Below are positions 1 through 10,722 of a DNA stretch of 48,706 nt, one piece after another. Both the position numbers and the translations under genes were made by a program. Under the pieces are notes generated by a model, which was not told the origin of the DNA, did no database searches, and saw nothing but the letters and a program-made list of their open reading frames with translations. Positions within the stretch are counted from its first letter, which is position 1. Every line of letters starts with the position of its first letter. The DNA is from Rhodocyclaceae bacterium (lineage in GTDB: Bacteria; Pseudomonadota; Gammaproteobacteria; Burkholderiales; Rhodocyclaceae): NCBI GenBank assembly GCA_016791105.1, contig JAEUNM010000009.1:1-48706 (forward strand), written 5' to 3'.

Positions 1-56
1 AACCTCCGACTCCTGCGTCCCGAACGCAGTACTCTACCAGGCTGAGCTACACCCCG
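1..56 (-). tRNA. tRNA-Pro (anticodon CGG), 3' part outside window
   Basis: Read on the minus strand, the segment begins with the acceptor/D-arm pattern GGGGTGTAGCTCAGCCTGG. It continues into a five-pair anticodon stem (CTGCG/CGCAG) enclosing the loop TTCGGGA, so the anticodon is CGG, which decodes the proline codon CCG. The variable region and the start of the T arm (GGAGGTT) follow, and the gene then runs off the window edge, so the T loop and acceptor 3' strand are not visible. The overall pattern matches bacterial tRNA-Pro(CGG). Confidence 0.93.
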
Positions 57-176
57 CGGTGTATGGTTGCGGCGCGATGGCGCCGTAAACTGCAAGCGCG
101 ACCAAAAGTTCTGGCCGCGCGGGCTTTTGCTGCCGGGAGCACTCGGGCAATTTCGGCGCGCCGTATGCGGGCGCGG

Positions 177-1148
177 CTAGAAATCTCTCTCGACAGCAAA
201 GTCTGACAATTTTAGCAGACTTTCCTTGAACTGCGAAGCCGGAAGCGCTGAAAGTGCGCTGCGCGCCAGTACCGCTTCGGCGCTGGCGTAACGCTTGGCC
301 ACATCCAGCGCGCCGGTCTGGCGTACTGCGTCTATCACCGCGCCCATGTCGGCGCGGCCGCCTTCGTGTATGGCATGGCGCACAGCGGCGGCCTGTTCCG
401 GTGTGCCGGTCTGCATGGCGTGTATGAGCGGCAGGGTGGTCTTGCCTTCGGCCAGGTCATCGCCCATGTGCTTGCCGGTGGTTTGTTCGTCGCCGGAATA
501 ATCCAGCACGTCGTCTATGATCTGGAACGCCGTGCCCAGGCGCATGCCGAATTCGGCCATGCTTTGTTCCAGTTCCGGTGCCGCACCGCCAAGGATGGCG
601 CCGAGGCGGCTCGCGGCCTCGAACAGTTTGGCGGTTTTGTAGCGGATGACCTGCATGTAGCGCTCTACATCCACGTCGGCGTCGTGGCAGTTCAGCAGTT
701 GCAGCACTTCGCCTTCGGCGATCACGTTGGTGGCGTCGGCCAGCACTTCCTGCACGCGCATGCTGCCTACCGACAGCATCATCTGGAATGAGCGCGAATA
801 CAGAAAATCGCCCACCAGCACGGAAGCCGCGTTGCCGAACATGGCGTTGGCGGTTTTGCGCCCGCGCCGCATGTCGGATTCGTCGACCACGTCGTCGTGC
901 AGAAGCGTGGCGGTGTGGATGAACTCGACCACCGCCGCCAGTTCGTGATGATGTACGCCGCTACCGTAGCCGCAGGCGCCGGCCGACAGCAGCACCAGCG
1001 CCGGCCGCAGCCGCTTGCCGCCGCTCTGGATGATGTACTCGCCAACCTGCCTGATCAGCGGAACTTCGGAATACAGGCGCGCGCGTATGACGCGATCGAC
1101 TTCCTGCATGTCGCCAGCGATGAGGGAATAAAGTTCAGCTAAGGCCAA
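177..1148 (-). CDS. ispB: Octaprenyl diphosphate synthase (IspB family)
   Basis: This trans-prenyltransferase condenses isopentenyl diphosphate units onto farnesyl diphosphate to make the ubiquinone side chain. Both aspartate-rich motifs are present: the first as HDDVVDESD (D85, D86, D89) and the second as IIDDVLDY about 125 residues later. The sequence between them (FGNAASVLVGDFLYSRSFQMM) closely follows E. coli IspB. The start is a TTG at 1146-1148. I prefer it to the ATG 13 codons downstream because the extra N-terminal residues align with the E. coli protein. The 323-residue length is typical. The gene is divergent from rplU, the same arrangement as in many proteobacteria. The exact chain length (C40 or other) cannot be read from sequence. 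Confidence 0.95.
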   Translation of the reverse strand: MALAELYSLIAGDMQEVDRVIRARLYSEVPLIRQVGEYIIQSGGKRLRPALVLLSAGACGYGSGVHHHELAAVVEFIHTATLLHDDVVDESDMRRGRKTANAMFGNAASVLVGDFLYSRSFQMMLSVGSMRVQEVLADATNVIAEGEVLQLLNCHDADVDVERYMQVIRYKTAKLFEAASRLGAILGGAAPELEQSMAEFGMRLGTAFQIIDDVLDYSGDEQTTGKHMGDDLAEGKTTLPLIHAMQTGTPEQAAAVRHAIHEGGRADMGAVIDAVRQTGALDVAKRYASAEAVLARSALSALPASQFKESLLKLSDFAVERDF

Positions 1149-1230
1149 AGTAACACCTGCGCGAAAGCGCGGATGGTATTTGCGCGGCCCCGCAGCGTCA
1201 AGCGAAATACCTCGAAATAGCCCGATTGGC

Positions 1231-1260
1231 TGGACATTTTGGTGGTGTCCGTGCTATTAT
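1231..1260 (+). promoter_or_regulatory. Candidate sigma-70 promoter of rplU-rpmA
   Basis: TGGACA at 1231-1236 and TATTAT at 1255-1260 are separated by 18 bp and sit 36 bp before the rplU start codon. The gene also has a good ribosome-binding site (CGGAG, six bases before the ATG). The call is by motif only. Confidence 0.5.
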
Positions 1261-1295
1261 TTTTGGTTCTCGAAGTTCGATTATCGGAGTTATCC

Positions 1296-1607
1296 ATGTA
1301 CGCGGTCATAAAAACCGGGGGCAAGCAGTATCGCGTGTCCACCGGCGAGAAGATCAAAGTAGAACAGATACCGGCTGACGTGGGCGCGGAAATTACGCTG
1401 GACCAGATTCTTGCGGTCGGCGAGGGTGAATCGGTACGCATCGGTACGCCGCTCGTCGAGGGCGCGTCGGTCAAAGCCACCGTGCTCGCCCAGGGGCGCC
1501 ACGAAAAGGTGAAAATTTTCAAGATGCGCCGCCGCAAGCACTATCAGCGGCATCAAGGCCATCGCCAAAACTTCACGGAATTGCGCATCGACGCAATCGC
1601 CGCCTGA
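1296..1607 (+). CDS. rplU: 50S ribosomal protein L21
   Basis: L21 binds 23S rRNA in the large subunit together with L20. The 103-residue protein starts [14 protein letters not shown], the family hallmark, and ends with the basic [16 protein letters not shown] segment that contacts rRNA. The open frame extends 19 codons upstream, but the ATG at 1296 is preceded by CGGAG with a six-base spacer and gives the conserved N-terminus. rpmA follows after a 30-base gap in the usual two-gene ribosomal operon. Confidence 0.98.
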   Translation: MYAVIKTGGKQYRVSTGEKIKVEQIPADVGAEITLDQILAVGEGESVRIGTPLVEGASVKATVLAQGRHEKVKIFKMRRRKHYQRHQGHRQNFTELRIDAIAA

Positions 1608-1637
1608 TCACGGCCATTTCGACAGGAGCATCCTCTC

Positions 1638-1898
1638 ATGGCACATAAAAAAGCCGGCGGCAGTTCCCGCAACGGTCGCGATTCAGAATCAAAACGCCTG
1701 GGCGTCAAGCGCTACGGCGGCCAGCTCGTGAATGCGGGCGAAATTATCGTGCGCCAGCGCGGTACGCAATTCCACCCGGGCGAAAATGTCGGCCTGGGCA
1801 AGGACCACACGCTGTTCGCCACGGCGCCGGGCAAGGTCGAATTCGTCGTCAAGGGCGCCGCGCGTCGTCGCGTCGTCAATATCGTCCCCGCGCAGTAA
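1638..1898 (+). CDS. rpmA: 50S ribosomal protein L27
   Basis: L27 lies at the peptidyl-transferase centre, where its N-terminal tail reaches toward the tRNA acceptor ends. The 86-residue product begins [19 protein letters not shown], the conserved tail of the proteobacterial form without the cleavable leader of Firmicutes. It then has the GVKRYGGQ and [10 protein letters not shown] blocks. It is cotranscribed with rplU, and a strong intrinsic terminator follows 22 bases after the stop. Confidence 0.98.
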   Translation: MAHKKAGGSSRNGRDSESKRLGVKRYGGQLVNAGEIIVRQRGTQFHPGENVGLGKDHTLFATAPGKVEFVVKGAARRRVVNIVPAQ

Positions 1899-4134
<2,236 letters not shown>

Positions 4135-4140
4135 GAAGTT

Positions 4141-5136
4141 TCAGGCGCTGCGCGATTCCAGCTTGGGATCGCGTCCCAGCAGTTGTTCCACCGCCGTGGG
4201 CGTATCCACCTCTCCGCGCAGCAGCGCCGCCACCGCGGCGGTAATGGGCATATCCACACCCAATTCTGCCGCCAGCCGCGCCGCTTCGTAAGCGGTTCCC
4301 ACGCCTTCGGCGACGTGGCCGAGCTGGCCCACCGCCTGGTCGAGGCTAAGCCCCTGCGCGAGCAACAGACCGACGCGCCGGTTGCGCGACAAATCGCCGG
4401 TACAGGTCAAGATCAGGTCGCCCATGCCGGCCAGGCCCATGAAAGTGAGCGGCCGTCCGCCCAGACGCTCGCCCAGACGGGAAATTTCCGCCAGACCGCG
4501 GGTAATGAGCGCGGCACGCGCATTCAGGCCGAATTTCAGCCCGTCGCAAATGCCGCTGGCGATGGCCAGCACGTTTTTCACGGCGCCGCCCACGGCGCAG
4601 CCGTTCATGTCGTCATTGGCGTACAGGCGCAGGCGGCCGGTGTGCAGCGCCGCCACCCAGGCCAGCGCGCTGTGTTCGTCGGCCGCGGCCAGCGTGACGG
4701 CGGTAGGCAAACCACGTGCCACTTCGTCGGCAAAGCTGGGGCCGGTAAGCAGCGCACAGGGGTAATCCGCGCCCAGCACCTCGGCGGCGACGCGGTGCGG
4801 CAGCAGCCCGGTGCTGCGCTCAAAGCCTTTGCACACCAGGATGGCCGGTGCACTGGCGCCGATTTCCTTGAGCATGTGCAGGGTGGGACGCAGCCCGGCC
4901 ACCGGCGTGGCGACGACGATGTAATCGGCGCCCGCGCAAGCTTCCGCGAAATTTGCATGCACCTGCAGCCGTTCCGGCAGCGCGATACCCGGCAGGTAGC
5001 GGCAATTTTCGCGCTGCGCCTGCAGATCGGCCACCAGTGCGGCACTGCGCGCCCATAGCGCGACGTCGCCACGCGCGCAAAATGCGATGGCGAGCGCGCT
5101 GCCCCAGGCACCGGCACCCAATACGGCGATTTTCAC
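4141..5136 (-). CDS. gpsA: NAD(P)+-dependent glycerol-3-phosphate dehydrogenase
   Basis: GpsA reduces dihydroxyacetone phosphate to sn-glycerol 3-phosphate for phospholipid synthesis. The N-terminal dinucleotide-binding motif is GAGAWGSALA (residues 7-16). CKGFE and LTGPSFADEVARGLPTAV are family signatures. The catalytic lysine lies in GGAVKNVLAIASGICDGL, and GLAGMGDLILTCTGDLSRN marks the substrate pocket. The 331-residue length is normal. It is the last gene of a minus-strand run that includes secB, and the secB-gpsA proximity is common in proteobacteria. Its stop nearly abuts that of proB, so the two transcription units converge. Confidence 0.96.
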   Translation of the reverse strand: MKIAVLGAGAWGSALAIAFCARGDVALWARSAALVADLQAQRENCRYLPGIALPERLQVHANFAEACAGADYIVVATPVAGLRPTLHMLKEIGASAPAILVCKGFERSTGLLPHRVAAEVLGADYPCALLTGPSFADEVARGLPTAVTLAAADEHSALAWVAALHTGRLRLYANDDMNGCAVGGAVKNVLAIASGICDGLKFGLNARAALITRGLAEISRLGERLGGRPLTFMGLAGMGDLILTCTGDLSRNRRVGLLLAQGLSLDQAVGQLGHVAEGVGTAYEAARLAAELGVDMPITAAVAALLRGEVDTPTAVEQLLGRDPKLESRSA

Positions 5137-5146
5137 GCGGCGGCCC

Positions 5147-5584
5147 TCACAGGCCCCACAGTTGATTGATGCGCACGTAGCCGCTCAGGCCGTCGCGGTG
5201 TTTTACCCTGGCCCAGCCGGCCGGCGCCGAATCGCCCAGCACTTCGAGCAATACGTCTTTTTCGGCCTCGAATACGCGCGCCGAACCGCTATCCGCCTGC
5301 GCATAGGCAGTCGCGCGCGGCGCCGTCACGATGGCCATGTGCTGATCTGCCAGCAGACGGCTTTCTATCCAGGCCAGTTTGCCGCCCGGCTCGCGCACCT
5401 TGTTCCAGCCGACCTGGCTGCGCACCACTTCCACCGGGGTTCCGCGCGCAATCACGTACTGCCGAGCGGCCTGCACCGACGGGGCGTCGTACAGCACGGC
5501 TGCCTCGGCGACCGATTTCCAGTCGCTCGCGGCACAGGGCAAAGCGGCCACCAGCAAGGCCGCGCACACCAGATGGCGGCCCAT
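5147..5584 (-). CDS. Secreted bacterial SH3-domain protein
   Basis: The protein opens with a short basic segment and a hydrophobic signal peptide ending near ALPCAASDW, so it should be exported. Two SH3b-like repeats follow: one around residues 25-75 (AVLYDAPSVQA through GWNKVREPGGKLAWIE) and one around 85-140 (ATAYAQADSGS through GWARVKHRDGLSGYVR). Such domains usually bind cell-wall or peptide ligands, but no enzymatic motif is visible and I cannot assign a partner. I chose the ATG at 5584, two bases from the secB stop. An in-frame GTG two codons upstream would overlap secB by four bases and is equally possible. It lies between secB and gpsA on the same strand. Confidence 0.8.
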   Translation of the reverse strand: MGRHLVCAALLVAALPCAASDWKSVAEAAVLYDAPSVQAARQYVIARGTPVEVVRSQVGWNKVREPGGKLAWIESRLLADQHMAIVTAPRATAYAQADSGSARVFEAEKDVLLEVLGDSAPAGWARVKHRDGLSGYVRINQLWGL

Positions 5585-5586
5585 GA

Positions 5587-6057
5587 TCACTGCAACTGGA
5601 TGATTCCGTCGCCGGGTTTGCCCTGTTTCTGCTGTTCCTGCAGGCGCTGGAAATACAGCGCTTCGAAATTGACCGGCGCCAGCACCACGGGCGGGAAACC
5701 GGCGCGCGCGATGGTGCTGGAAATGACTTCGCGGGCGTAGGGAAACAGAATGTTGGGGCAGCCTATGGACAGTACGGCGTCCATTTCCTGTTCCGGCACG
5801 TTGCGAATCTGGAAAATGCCGGCCTGGGCGGTTTCGGTCAGGAACATGGTTTTTTCGCCGACCTTGGCCGTCACGGTGATGGTGAGCGTCACTTCATACA
5901 CACCTTCGTCCACCTTGGCACCCTGCGAGTGCAGTTGCACCTCGACCGCCGGCTGTTCGCGCACCAGGAATATTTGCGGCGCGTTGGGAATTTCCAGCGA
6001 CATGTCCTTGACGTAAATCTTTTCGATGCTGAATACGGGTTGTTCGGCTTCGCTCAT
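5587..6057 (-). CDS. secB: Protein-export chaperone SecB
   Basis: SecB holds precursor proteins unfolded in the cytoplasm and passes them to SecA. Family blocks are FSIEKIYVKDMSLEIPNAP near the N-terminus, VTLTITVTAKVGEKTMFLTETAQAG in the middle, and CPNILFPYAREVISSTIARAGFPPVVLAPVNF toward the C-terminus. I chose the ATG at 6055-6057 because it gives the conserved N-terminus MSEAEQPVF and a normal 156 residues. The open frame upstream overlaps grxC and is not conserved. secB follows grxC by 73 bases on the same strand, the classical grxC-secB-gpsA linkage with an SH3 gene inserted. Confidence 0.96.
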   Translation of the reverse strand: MSEAEQPVFSIEKIYVKDMSLEIPNAPQIFLVREQPAVEVQLHSQGAKVDEGVYEVTLTITVTAKVGEKTMFLTETAQAGIFQIRNVPEQEMDAVLSIGCPNILFPYAREVISSTIARAGFPPVVLAPVNFEALYFQRLQEQQKQGKPGDGIIQLQ

Positions 6058-6130
6058 GTTGGGTACCGCCAATCGGTTGGAAAAGTTGGAATGGGTTGCA
6101 ATGTGCTGCCCGCATCGCCCACCGCGCGCT

Positions 6131-6397
6131 TCATGCGCCGCGCAGCAAGGCGTCCAGGCGTCCGGCGTGCAACAGGCCCACGAGGTCGTCACAACCGCCG
6201 ACGTGGGTATCGCCTATGAAAATCTGCGGCACGGTACGGCGGCCGGTTTTTTGCATCATTTCGGCGCGCCGCGCCGGGTCCAGATCGACGCGAATTTTTT
6301 CGATTTCGCTCACGCCATGTTCGCGCAGCACCCGCTCTGCCCTGACGCAATAGGGGCAGACGGCGGTCGAGTACATGACGATTTTGGGGCTGCTCAT
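6131..6397 (-). CDS. grxC: Glutaredoxin 3
   Basis: This small thiol-disulfide oxidoreductase uses glutathione as reductant. The 88-residue protein has the redox-active motif CPYC at residues 14-17, the TVPQIFI cis-proline segment, and GGCDDL for glutathione binding. An extra cysteine inside GGCDD is common to this class. It overlaps the upstream rhodanese gene by four bases, which implies translational coupling. Together with the rhodanese and the ArsR regulator it forms a small thiol/sulfur unit upstream of secB. Confidence 0.95.
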   Translation of the reverse strand: MSSPKIVMYSTAVCPYCVRAERVLREHGVSEIEKIRVDLDPARRAEMMQKTGRRTVPQIFIGDTHVGGCDDLVGLLHAGRLDALLRGA

Positions 6398-6819
6398 TTT
6401 TTACTGGTTGGCAGCCCCGCCTGTTCCCAGCCCTGCATTCCGCCTTCGAGAACATATACCTTCTCGAAGCCGTTCTTGCGCAGCACACCGGCCGCCGAGG
6501 AGGCGCGGCTGCCGCTGCGGCAACTCAGAATGACCGGCTTGGCCTTGAATTTGGCCAGATCGCCCAGGCGTTTTTCCAGATCGCCGAGCGGAATGTGGCG
6601 GGCATTGAGGATGTGGCCGGTTTTCCATTCGTCCGGTTCGCGCACATCGACCACCACCGCGTCTTCACGGTTCATCAACTGCGTAGCCAGGGCGGGCGAT
6701 ACGGCAGGCCCGCCGGTTTTTGCGCGCAAGGCGGGAATTGCCAGCATGGCACCGCTGGCAGCGGCCGCAAGCGCCCAGGCCCAGTTGAAGTCGGACGCCA
6801 GGAACTTCATCAAATCCAT
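6394..6819 (-). CDS. Membrane-anchored rhodanese-like sulfurtransferase
   Basis: A single hydrophobic segment at about residues 12-32 anchors the protein, and a rhodanese domain follows from about residue 40 to 138. The active-site loop CRSGSR supplies the persulfide-forming cysteine, and VVDVREPDEWKTGHI and HIPLGDL are typical rhodanese motifs. The single-domain form and the N-terminal anchor resemble YibN-type proteins, which often sit next to grxC-secB. The substrate (thiosulfate, persulfide or other) is unknown. It overlaps grxC by four bases and lies 11 bases after the ArsR gene. Confidence 0.9.
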   Translation of the reverse strand: MDLMKFLASDFNWAWALAAAASGAMLAIPALRAKTGGPAVSPALATQLMNREDAVVVDVREPDEWKTGHILNARHIPLGDLEKRLGDLAKFKAKPVILSCRSGSRASSAAGVLRKNGFEKVYVLEGGMQGWEQAGLPTSKK

Positions 6820-6830
6820 TCAAAATCCTG

Positions 6831-7154
6831 TCAGTCGCGCAGCATCGGCCCGCAGAAAACTTCCCGCATCAGCGCGATGAGCTGCAAGGTGCGCGGATTT
6901 CCAATGCGGTAGTAGACGCGATTGGATTCCTTGCGCGTGCACAGCACCTCCTTGTCCCGCAGGATGGCCAGGTGCTGCGATATATTGCTCTGCGAAGTCC
7001 CCACCGCCTCGACGATTTCCTGCACGCAGGCCTCTTCGTCGCCGATGACGCAAAGGATTTTGAGCCGTAGCGGATGCGCTATGGCCTTCAAGGCACGGGC
7101 AGCCGTTTCCAACTGTTCCTGCTTGTCGATTAGGTCGACGACGGGGTTGAGCAC
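6831..7154 (-). CDS. ArsR/SmtB-family winged-helix repressor, possible thiol sensor
   Basis: The 107-residue protein has the compact ArsR fold: helix at AIAHPLRLKILCVIG, recognition helix in TSQSNISQHLAILRD, and the beta-wing at VLCTRKESNRVYYRIG. It lacks the metal-binding CVC motif of ArsR proper. Four cysteines are visible (C35, C43, C72, C101). The pair C43 and C101 lies close to the two sensing cysteines known in persulfide sensors of the SqrR/BigR group, but this is positional reasoning only. The start is a GTG at 7152-7154. The gene leads a unit with a rhodanese and glutaredoxin, which fits control of reactive sulfur or thiol stress. Autoregulation through the upstream palindrome is plausible. 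Confidence 0.82.
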   Translation of the reverse strand: MLNPVVDLIDKQEQLETAARALKAIAHPLRLKILCVIGDEEACVQEIVEAVGTSQSNISQHLAILRDKEVLCTRKESNRVYYRIGNPRTLQLIALMREVFCGPMLRD

Positions 7155-7192
7155 GGCAGAGGCTTTTGGAGGCGGGGTGTTAGCGAGTCCGT

Positions 7193-7206
7193 ATTATAGA
7201 ATATTC
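7193..7206 (-). promoter_or_regulatory. Candidate promoter and operator of the ArsR-rhodanese-grxC unit
   Basis: On the minus strand TATAAT occurs at 7193-7198, directly preceded by the palindrome GAATATTC (7199-7206). An AT-rich palindrome beside a perfect -10 box is what an ArsR-type autorepressor site would look like. No convincing -35 hexamer was found. Confidence 0.4.
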
Positions 7207-7262
7207 GCCTTTTTCATACGGGCCGGCTGGCCCGCATTTTTAAAATCTGCCTGGAAACATTC

Positions 7263-8009
7263 ATGTACAAGCTCGTCCTACTGCGCCACGGCGAATCCGT
7301 GTGGAATCAGGAAAACCGTTTTACCGGCTGGACCGACGTCGGCCTGACCGAAAAAGGCCTTTCCGAAGCGCGTGCAGCGGGACGCCTGCTGGCCGAGCAC
7401 GGCTTCGCTTTCGACATTGCCTACACCTCGGTATTGAAGCGCGCCATCAAGACACTTTGGACGGTGCTGGAAGAAATGGACCGCATGTGGATACCGGTGC
7501 AGCACTCCTGGCGGCTGAATGAGCGCCACTACGGCGCCCTGCAGGGGCTGAACAAGGCCGAAACCGCAGCCCAGTTCGGCGAGGCGCAGGTCAAAATCTG
7601 GCGCCGCGCCTACGACACCCCGCCGCCCGCGCTGGAAGCCGGCGACGAGCGCCTGACACTCACGGACCCGCGCTACGCCGGCATGGCGAGCGGTGAATTT
7701 CCCGCCACCGAATGCCTCAAGGACACCGTGGCGCGCTTCCTGCCGCTGTGGCACGACACCATCGCGCCCACCGTAAAAAGCGGCAAAAGCGTCATCATCG
7801 CCGCGCACGGCAACAGTTTGCGCGCGCTGGTGAAGTATCTCGACAATATTCCCGACGAACAAATCGTCGAATTGAACATTCCGACCGGACAGCCTCTGCT
7901 GTACGAACTGGACGCCGACCTCAAACCCATCAGCAGCCGCTATCTGGCCGATCCGGAAGCAATCAAGGCGGCCATGGCGGCGGTGGCCAATCAGGGCAAG
8001 GTCAAGTAG
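7263..8009 (+). CDS. gpmA: 2,3-bisphosphoglycerate-dependent phosphoglycerate mutase
   Basis: GpmA interconverts 3- and 2-phosphoglycerate in glycolysis and gluconeogenesis. The phosphohistidine motif [18 protein letters not shown] places the catalytic histidine at residue 9. The second histidine lies in [16 protein letters not shown], and [15 protein letters not shown] is diagnostic for the cofactor-dependent enzyme. The 248-residue length is normal. It is divergent from the ArsR gene and is followed after seven bases by envC, so the two are probably cotranscribed. The gpmA-envC-ctpA order also occurs elsewhere in proteobacteria. Confidence 0.97.
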   Translation: MYKLVLLRHGESVWNQENRFTGWTDVGLTEKGLSEARAAGRLLAEHGFAFDIAYTSVLKRAIKTLWTVLEEMDRMWIPVQHSWRLNERHYGALQGLNKAETAAQFGEAQVKIWRRAYDTPPPALEAGDERLTLTDPRYAGMASGEFPATECLKDTVARFLPLWHDTIAPTVKSGKSVIIAAHGNSLRALVKYLDNIPDEQIVELNIPTGQPLLYELDADLKPISSRYLADPEAIKAAMAAVANQGKVK

Positions 8010-8016
8010 CACAGCC

Positions 8017-9204
8017 TTGCGGCGTCTGCAAACCTGCTTGTTGCTGGCGGCGCTGGCGGCCTCGCCGCCGCTTCGCGCCGCCGACGATGCGCCGCGCGAA
8101 ACCCTGCAGGCGCTGCAAAACCGCATACGGGAAATCAGCGCGGCAATGTCGCGCGACAGCGCCGCCCACGCCCGCGCGGAAGATCAGTTGCGCGCCAGCG
8201 AAACCGCAATTTCCGAAGCGGACGCGAAACTGCGCGCACTCGAAACCCGCCGCCGCGCGGCCGCCGCCGATCTGGCGCGCCTCACGCAGGAAACCGCCGC
8301 GCTGGATGCGCGCCTGGCGCAGCGCCGCAGCGTGCTTGCCACGCTGCTGGTGCGCGACTACCGTGCCGGCTCGGGCAGCCACTTGAGCCAATTGCTGTCC
8401 GGCAATGACCCGAACCAGCTCGCACGCGACCATTACTACCTGAAAGCCCTGTCGCAGGCGCAGGCGCGCATGCTGGCAGACTTGCGCGCCGATATCGAAA
8501 AACACCGCGCGCTGGCGGAACAGGCGCTGGCGCAGCGCGGCGCCCTGAACCAGCTCGCCGCCCAGCAAACCGCGGCGCGCGAACAGCTCGAAAGCGAACG
8601 CGGCACGCGGCGCGAATTGGTGGCCAAGCTGGGCAAGGATTTGGCCGCGCAGCGCAATGAGATCGCCGCGCTGCGGCAGGACGAAGCACGCATGCAGAAG
8701 CTGGCGGAAGAACTGGCCCGCCTGCCGCGGCCACCCGCCGCGGAAACCAAAACCGGCCCCGCGCCGGCCAGCCCGCCCGCCGCCGCGCCGCGCGCCGCCG
8801 CCGGGAGCGGATTTGCCGCGCTGCAGGGCCAGCTCACGCCGCCCCTGCGCGGCGACCTGTTACGCCGCTACGGCAGCCCGCGCGGCGACGGCGGCGCGGT
8901 CTGGAAAGGCATCGTGATTGGCGGCAGCCGCGCCGACGTGCATGCCGTGGCAGCCGGCCGCGTGGTATTTGCCGACTGGCTGCGTGGCTTCGGCAACCTC
9001 ATGATCATCGACCACGGTGACACCTATCTGTCGATATACGGTCATAACGAAGCCCTGTTCAAACAAGTCGGCGACAACGTCGTGGCGCAGGATGTGATCG
9101 CACGCACGGGCGGCGGCGACGGGGCCGTAGAATCGGGTTTATACTTTGAACTGCGGCATCAGGGCCAGACGCTGGACCCGCTCAAATGGGTACGTTTGCG
9201 ATGA
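8017..9204 (+). CDS. envC: EnvC-type murein hydrolase activator (degenerate LytM domain)
   Basis: EnvC proteins act in the periplasm, where they activate cell-division amidases instead of cutting peptidoglycan themselves. A signal peptide (residues 1-21) precedes a long coiled coil (about 25-245), a proline/alanine linker, and a C-terminal M23/LytM domain (about 280-395). Active M23 enzymes carry an HxH zinc motif near the end. Here that place reads ESGLYFELR, so the histidines are missing and the domain should be catalytically dead, as in EnvC. The start is a TTG seven bases after the gpmA stop, and no better start gives a complete signal peptide. The neighbour ctpA is the usual partner gene. 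Confidence 0.9.
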   Translation: MRRLQTCLLLAALAASPPLRAADDAPRETLQALQNRIREISAAMSRDSAAHARAEDQLRASETAISEADAKLRALETRRRAAAADLARLTQETAALDARLAQRRSVLATLLVRDYRAGSGSHLSQLLSGNDPNQLARDHYYLKALSQAQARMLADLRADIEKHRALAEQALAQRGALNQLAAQQTAAREQLESERGTRRELVAKLGKDLAAQRNEIAALRQDEARMQKLAEELARLPRPPAAETKTGPAPASPPAAAPRAAAGSGFAALQGQLTPPLRGDLLRRYGSPRGDGGAVWKGIVIGGSRADVHAVAAGRVVFADWLRGFGNLMIIDHGDTYLSIYGHNEALFKQVGDNVVAQDVIARTGGGDGAVESGLYFELRHQGQTLDPLKWVRLR

Positions 9205-9264
9205 AGCAGCACATGATCGCAGCCGCGCATGGCCCCCCGCACCCACCGGAGTTTTGATAATCAC

Positions 9265-10698
9265 ATGAGCGGCAGCAAATTGCAGAAAATCGGCTTGTTG
9301 GTGACGGGCGTCGTTGCGGGCGTCGCGCTGTCCTTGAACTTTTCCGCCAACGCAACTAAAGATTTAGACCCCCTGCCGGTCGACGAATTACGCACTTTCG
9401 CCGAAGTGTTCGGCGCCATCAAAAGTGCATATGTCGAGCCGGTCGATGACAAAAAACTGTTCGTACAGGCCATCAGCGGCATGTTGTCGGGCCTGGACCC
9501 ACACTCCGCCTACCTGGACAGCGACGCCTTCAAAGATTTGCAGGTCAGCACGCACGGCGAATTCGGCGGGCTGGGCATAGAAGTCGGCATGGAAGACGGC
9601 TTCGTGAAAGTCGTGTCGCCCATCGAAGATACGCCGGCGTTCCGCGCCGGCGTGAAGTCCGGCGACCTGATCGTGAAGCTGGACGAAACCCCGGTCAAGG
9701 GCATGACGCTGTCGGATGCCGTCAAGCGCATGCGCGGCAAGCCGAAAACTTCCATCACCCTCACCATCGCGCGCAAGGGCGAAGCCAAGCCCGTGGTGAT
9801 CACGCTGGTGCGCGAAGTGATCAAGGTGCAGAGCGTCAAAGCCAAAATGCTCGATGCGGATTTGGGCTACATACGCCTCACCCAGTTCCAGGAAAACACC
9901 GCCGCCGACATGGCGCGCCAGATCGACAAAATGTACAAGGCGGCCCCGCTAAAGGGTCTGGTGCTCGATCTGCGTAACGACCCGGGCGGCGTGCTGCACG
10001 GTGCCATCGGCGTTGCGGCGGCCTATCTGCCGACCAAAAGCCTGGTGGTATCGACGGATGGACGCACGGCCGATGCCAAACGCAAATTCATCGCCGCACC
10101 AGAAGACTACCTGCCGCCGACGCGCGAAGATTTCCTGCGCAGCCTGCCGGACGCCGTCAAATCCGTGCCCATGGTGGTGCTGGTGAATGGCGGCTCGGCT
10201 TCGGCATCGGAAATCGTCGCCGGTGCGCTGCAGGACCACAAGCGGGCGCTCATCATGGGCACCCAAACATTCGGCAAGGGCTCGGTACAGACGGTGCTGC
10301 CGCTGCCCAACAATACCGGCATCAAGCTCACCACGGCGCGCTATTACACGCCCAGTGGCCGTTCCATCCAGGCCAAAGGCATTACGCCCGACATCGTGGT
10401 GGAAGAATCTGCCAGCGGTGCGCCAAGTACCGCCTTGCGCGTGCGCGAGGCCGATCTGGATCACCATCTGGAAAACGATCGCGATCCGGATGCCGCAGCG
10501 CCGGCCAAACCCGAGCCGCAGTCAAAAGCCAAAGAGCCCGCCAAGGCCGCCCCGAAGGCGGACAAGCCGGCCGGCGGCAAGAGCGGCGACGAAGAAGAAG
10601 TGCGCGCGCCCGTCGAATTCGGCGGCAAGAACGATTACCAGCTTGCGCAGGCCGTGAATCTGCTGAAGGGCATGCAGATCATGCAGAAACGTCAGTAA
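9265..10698 (+). CDS. ctpA: Carboxyl-terminal processing protease (S41)
   Basis: This periplasmic PDZ serine protease trims C-termini of envelope proteins, in some bacteria including peptidoglycan hydrolases. An N-terminal membrane segment (residues 7-28) is followed by a PDZ domain (about 95-180, GGLGIEVG and TPAFRAGVKSGDLI). The S41 catalytic core carries the nucleophile in NGGSASASEIVAGAL and the lysine in GTQTFGKGSVQT. The last 75 residues are a charged lysine/alanine/proline tail. I chose the ATG at 9265 because it gives a clean N-terminal anchor and is preceded by CCGGAG. An ATG 12 codons upstream is in frame. Confidence 0.94.
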   Translation: MSGSKLQKIGLLVTGVVAGVALSLNFSANATKDLDPLPVDELRTFAEVFGAIKSAYVEPVDDKKLFVQAISGMLSGLDPHSAYLDSDAFKDLQVSTHGEFGGLGIEVGMEDGFVKVVSPIEDTPAFRAGVKSGDLIVKLDETPVKGMTLSDAVKRMRGKPKTSITLTIARKGEAKPVVITLVREVIKVQSVKAKMLDADLGYIRLTQFQENTAADMARQIDKMYKAAPLKGLVLDLRNDPGGVLHGAIGVAAAYLPTKSLVVSTDGRTADAKRKFIAAPEDYLPPTREDFLRSLPDAVKSVPMVVLVNGGSASASEIVAGALQDHKRALIMGTQTFGKGSVQTVLPLPNNTGIKLTTARYYTPSGRSIQAKGITPDIVVEESASGAPSTALRVREADLDHHLENDRDPDAAAPAKPEPQSKAKEPAKAAPKADKPAGGKSGDEEEVRAPVEFGGKNDYQLAQAVNLLKGMQIMQKRQ

Positions 10699-10722
10699 GA
10701 AGTACAGGCGGGAAGCACGAAC

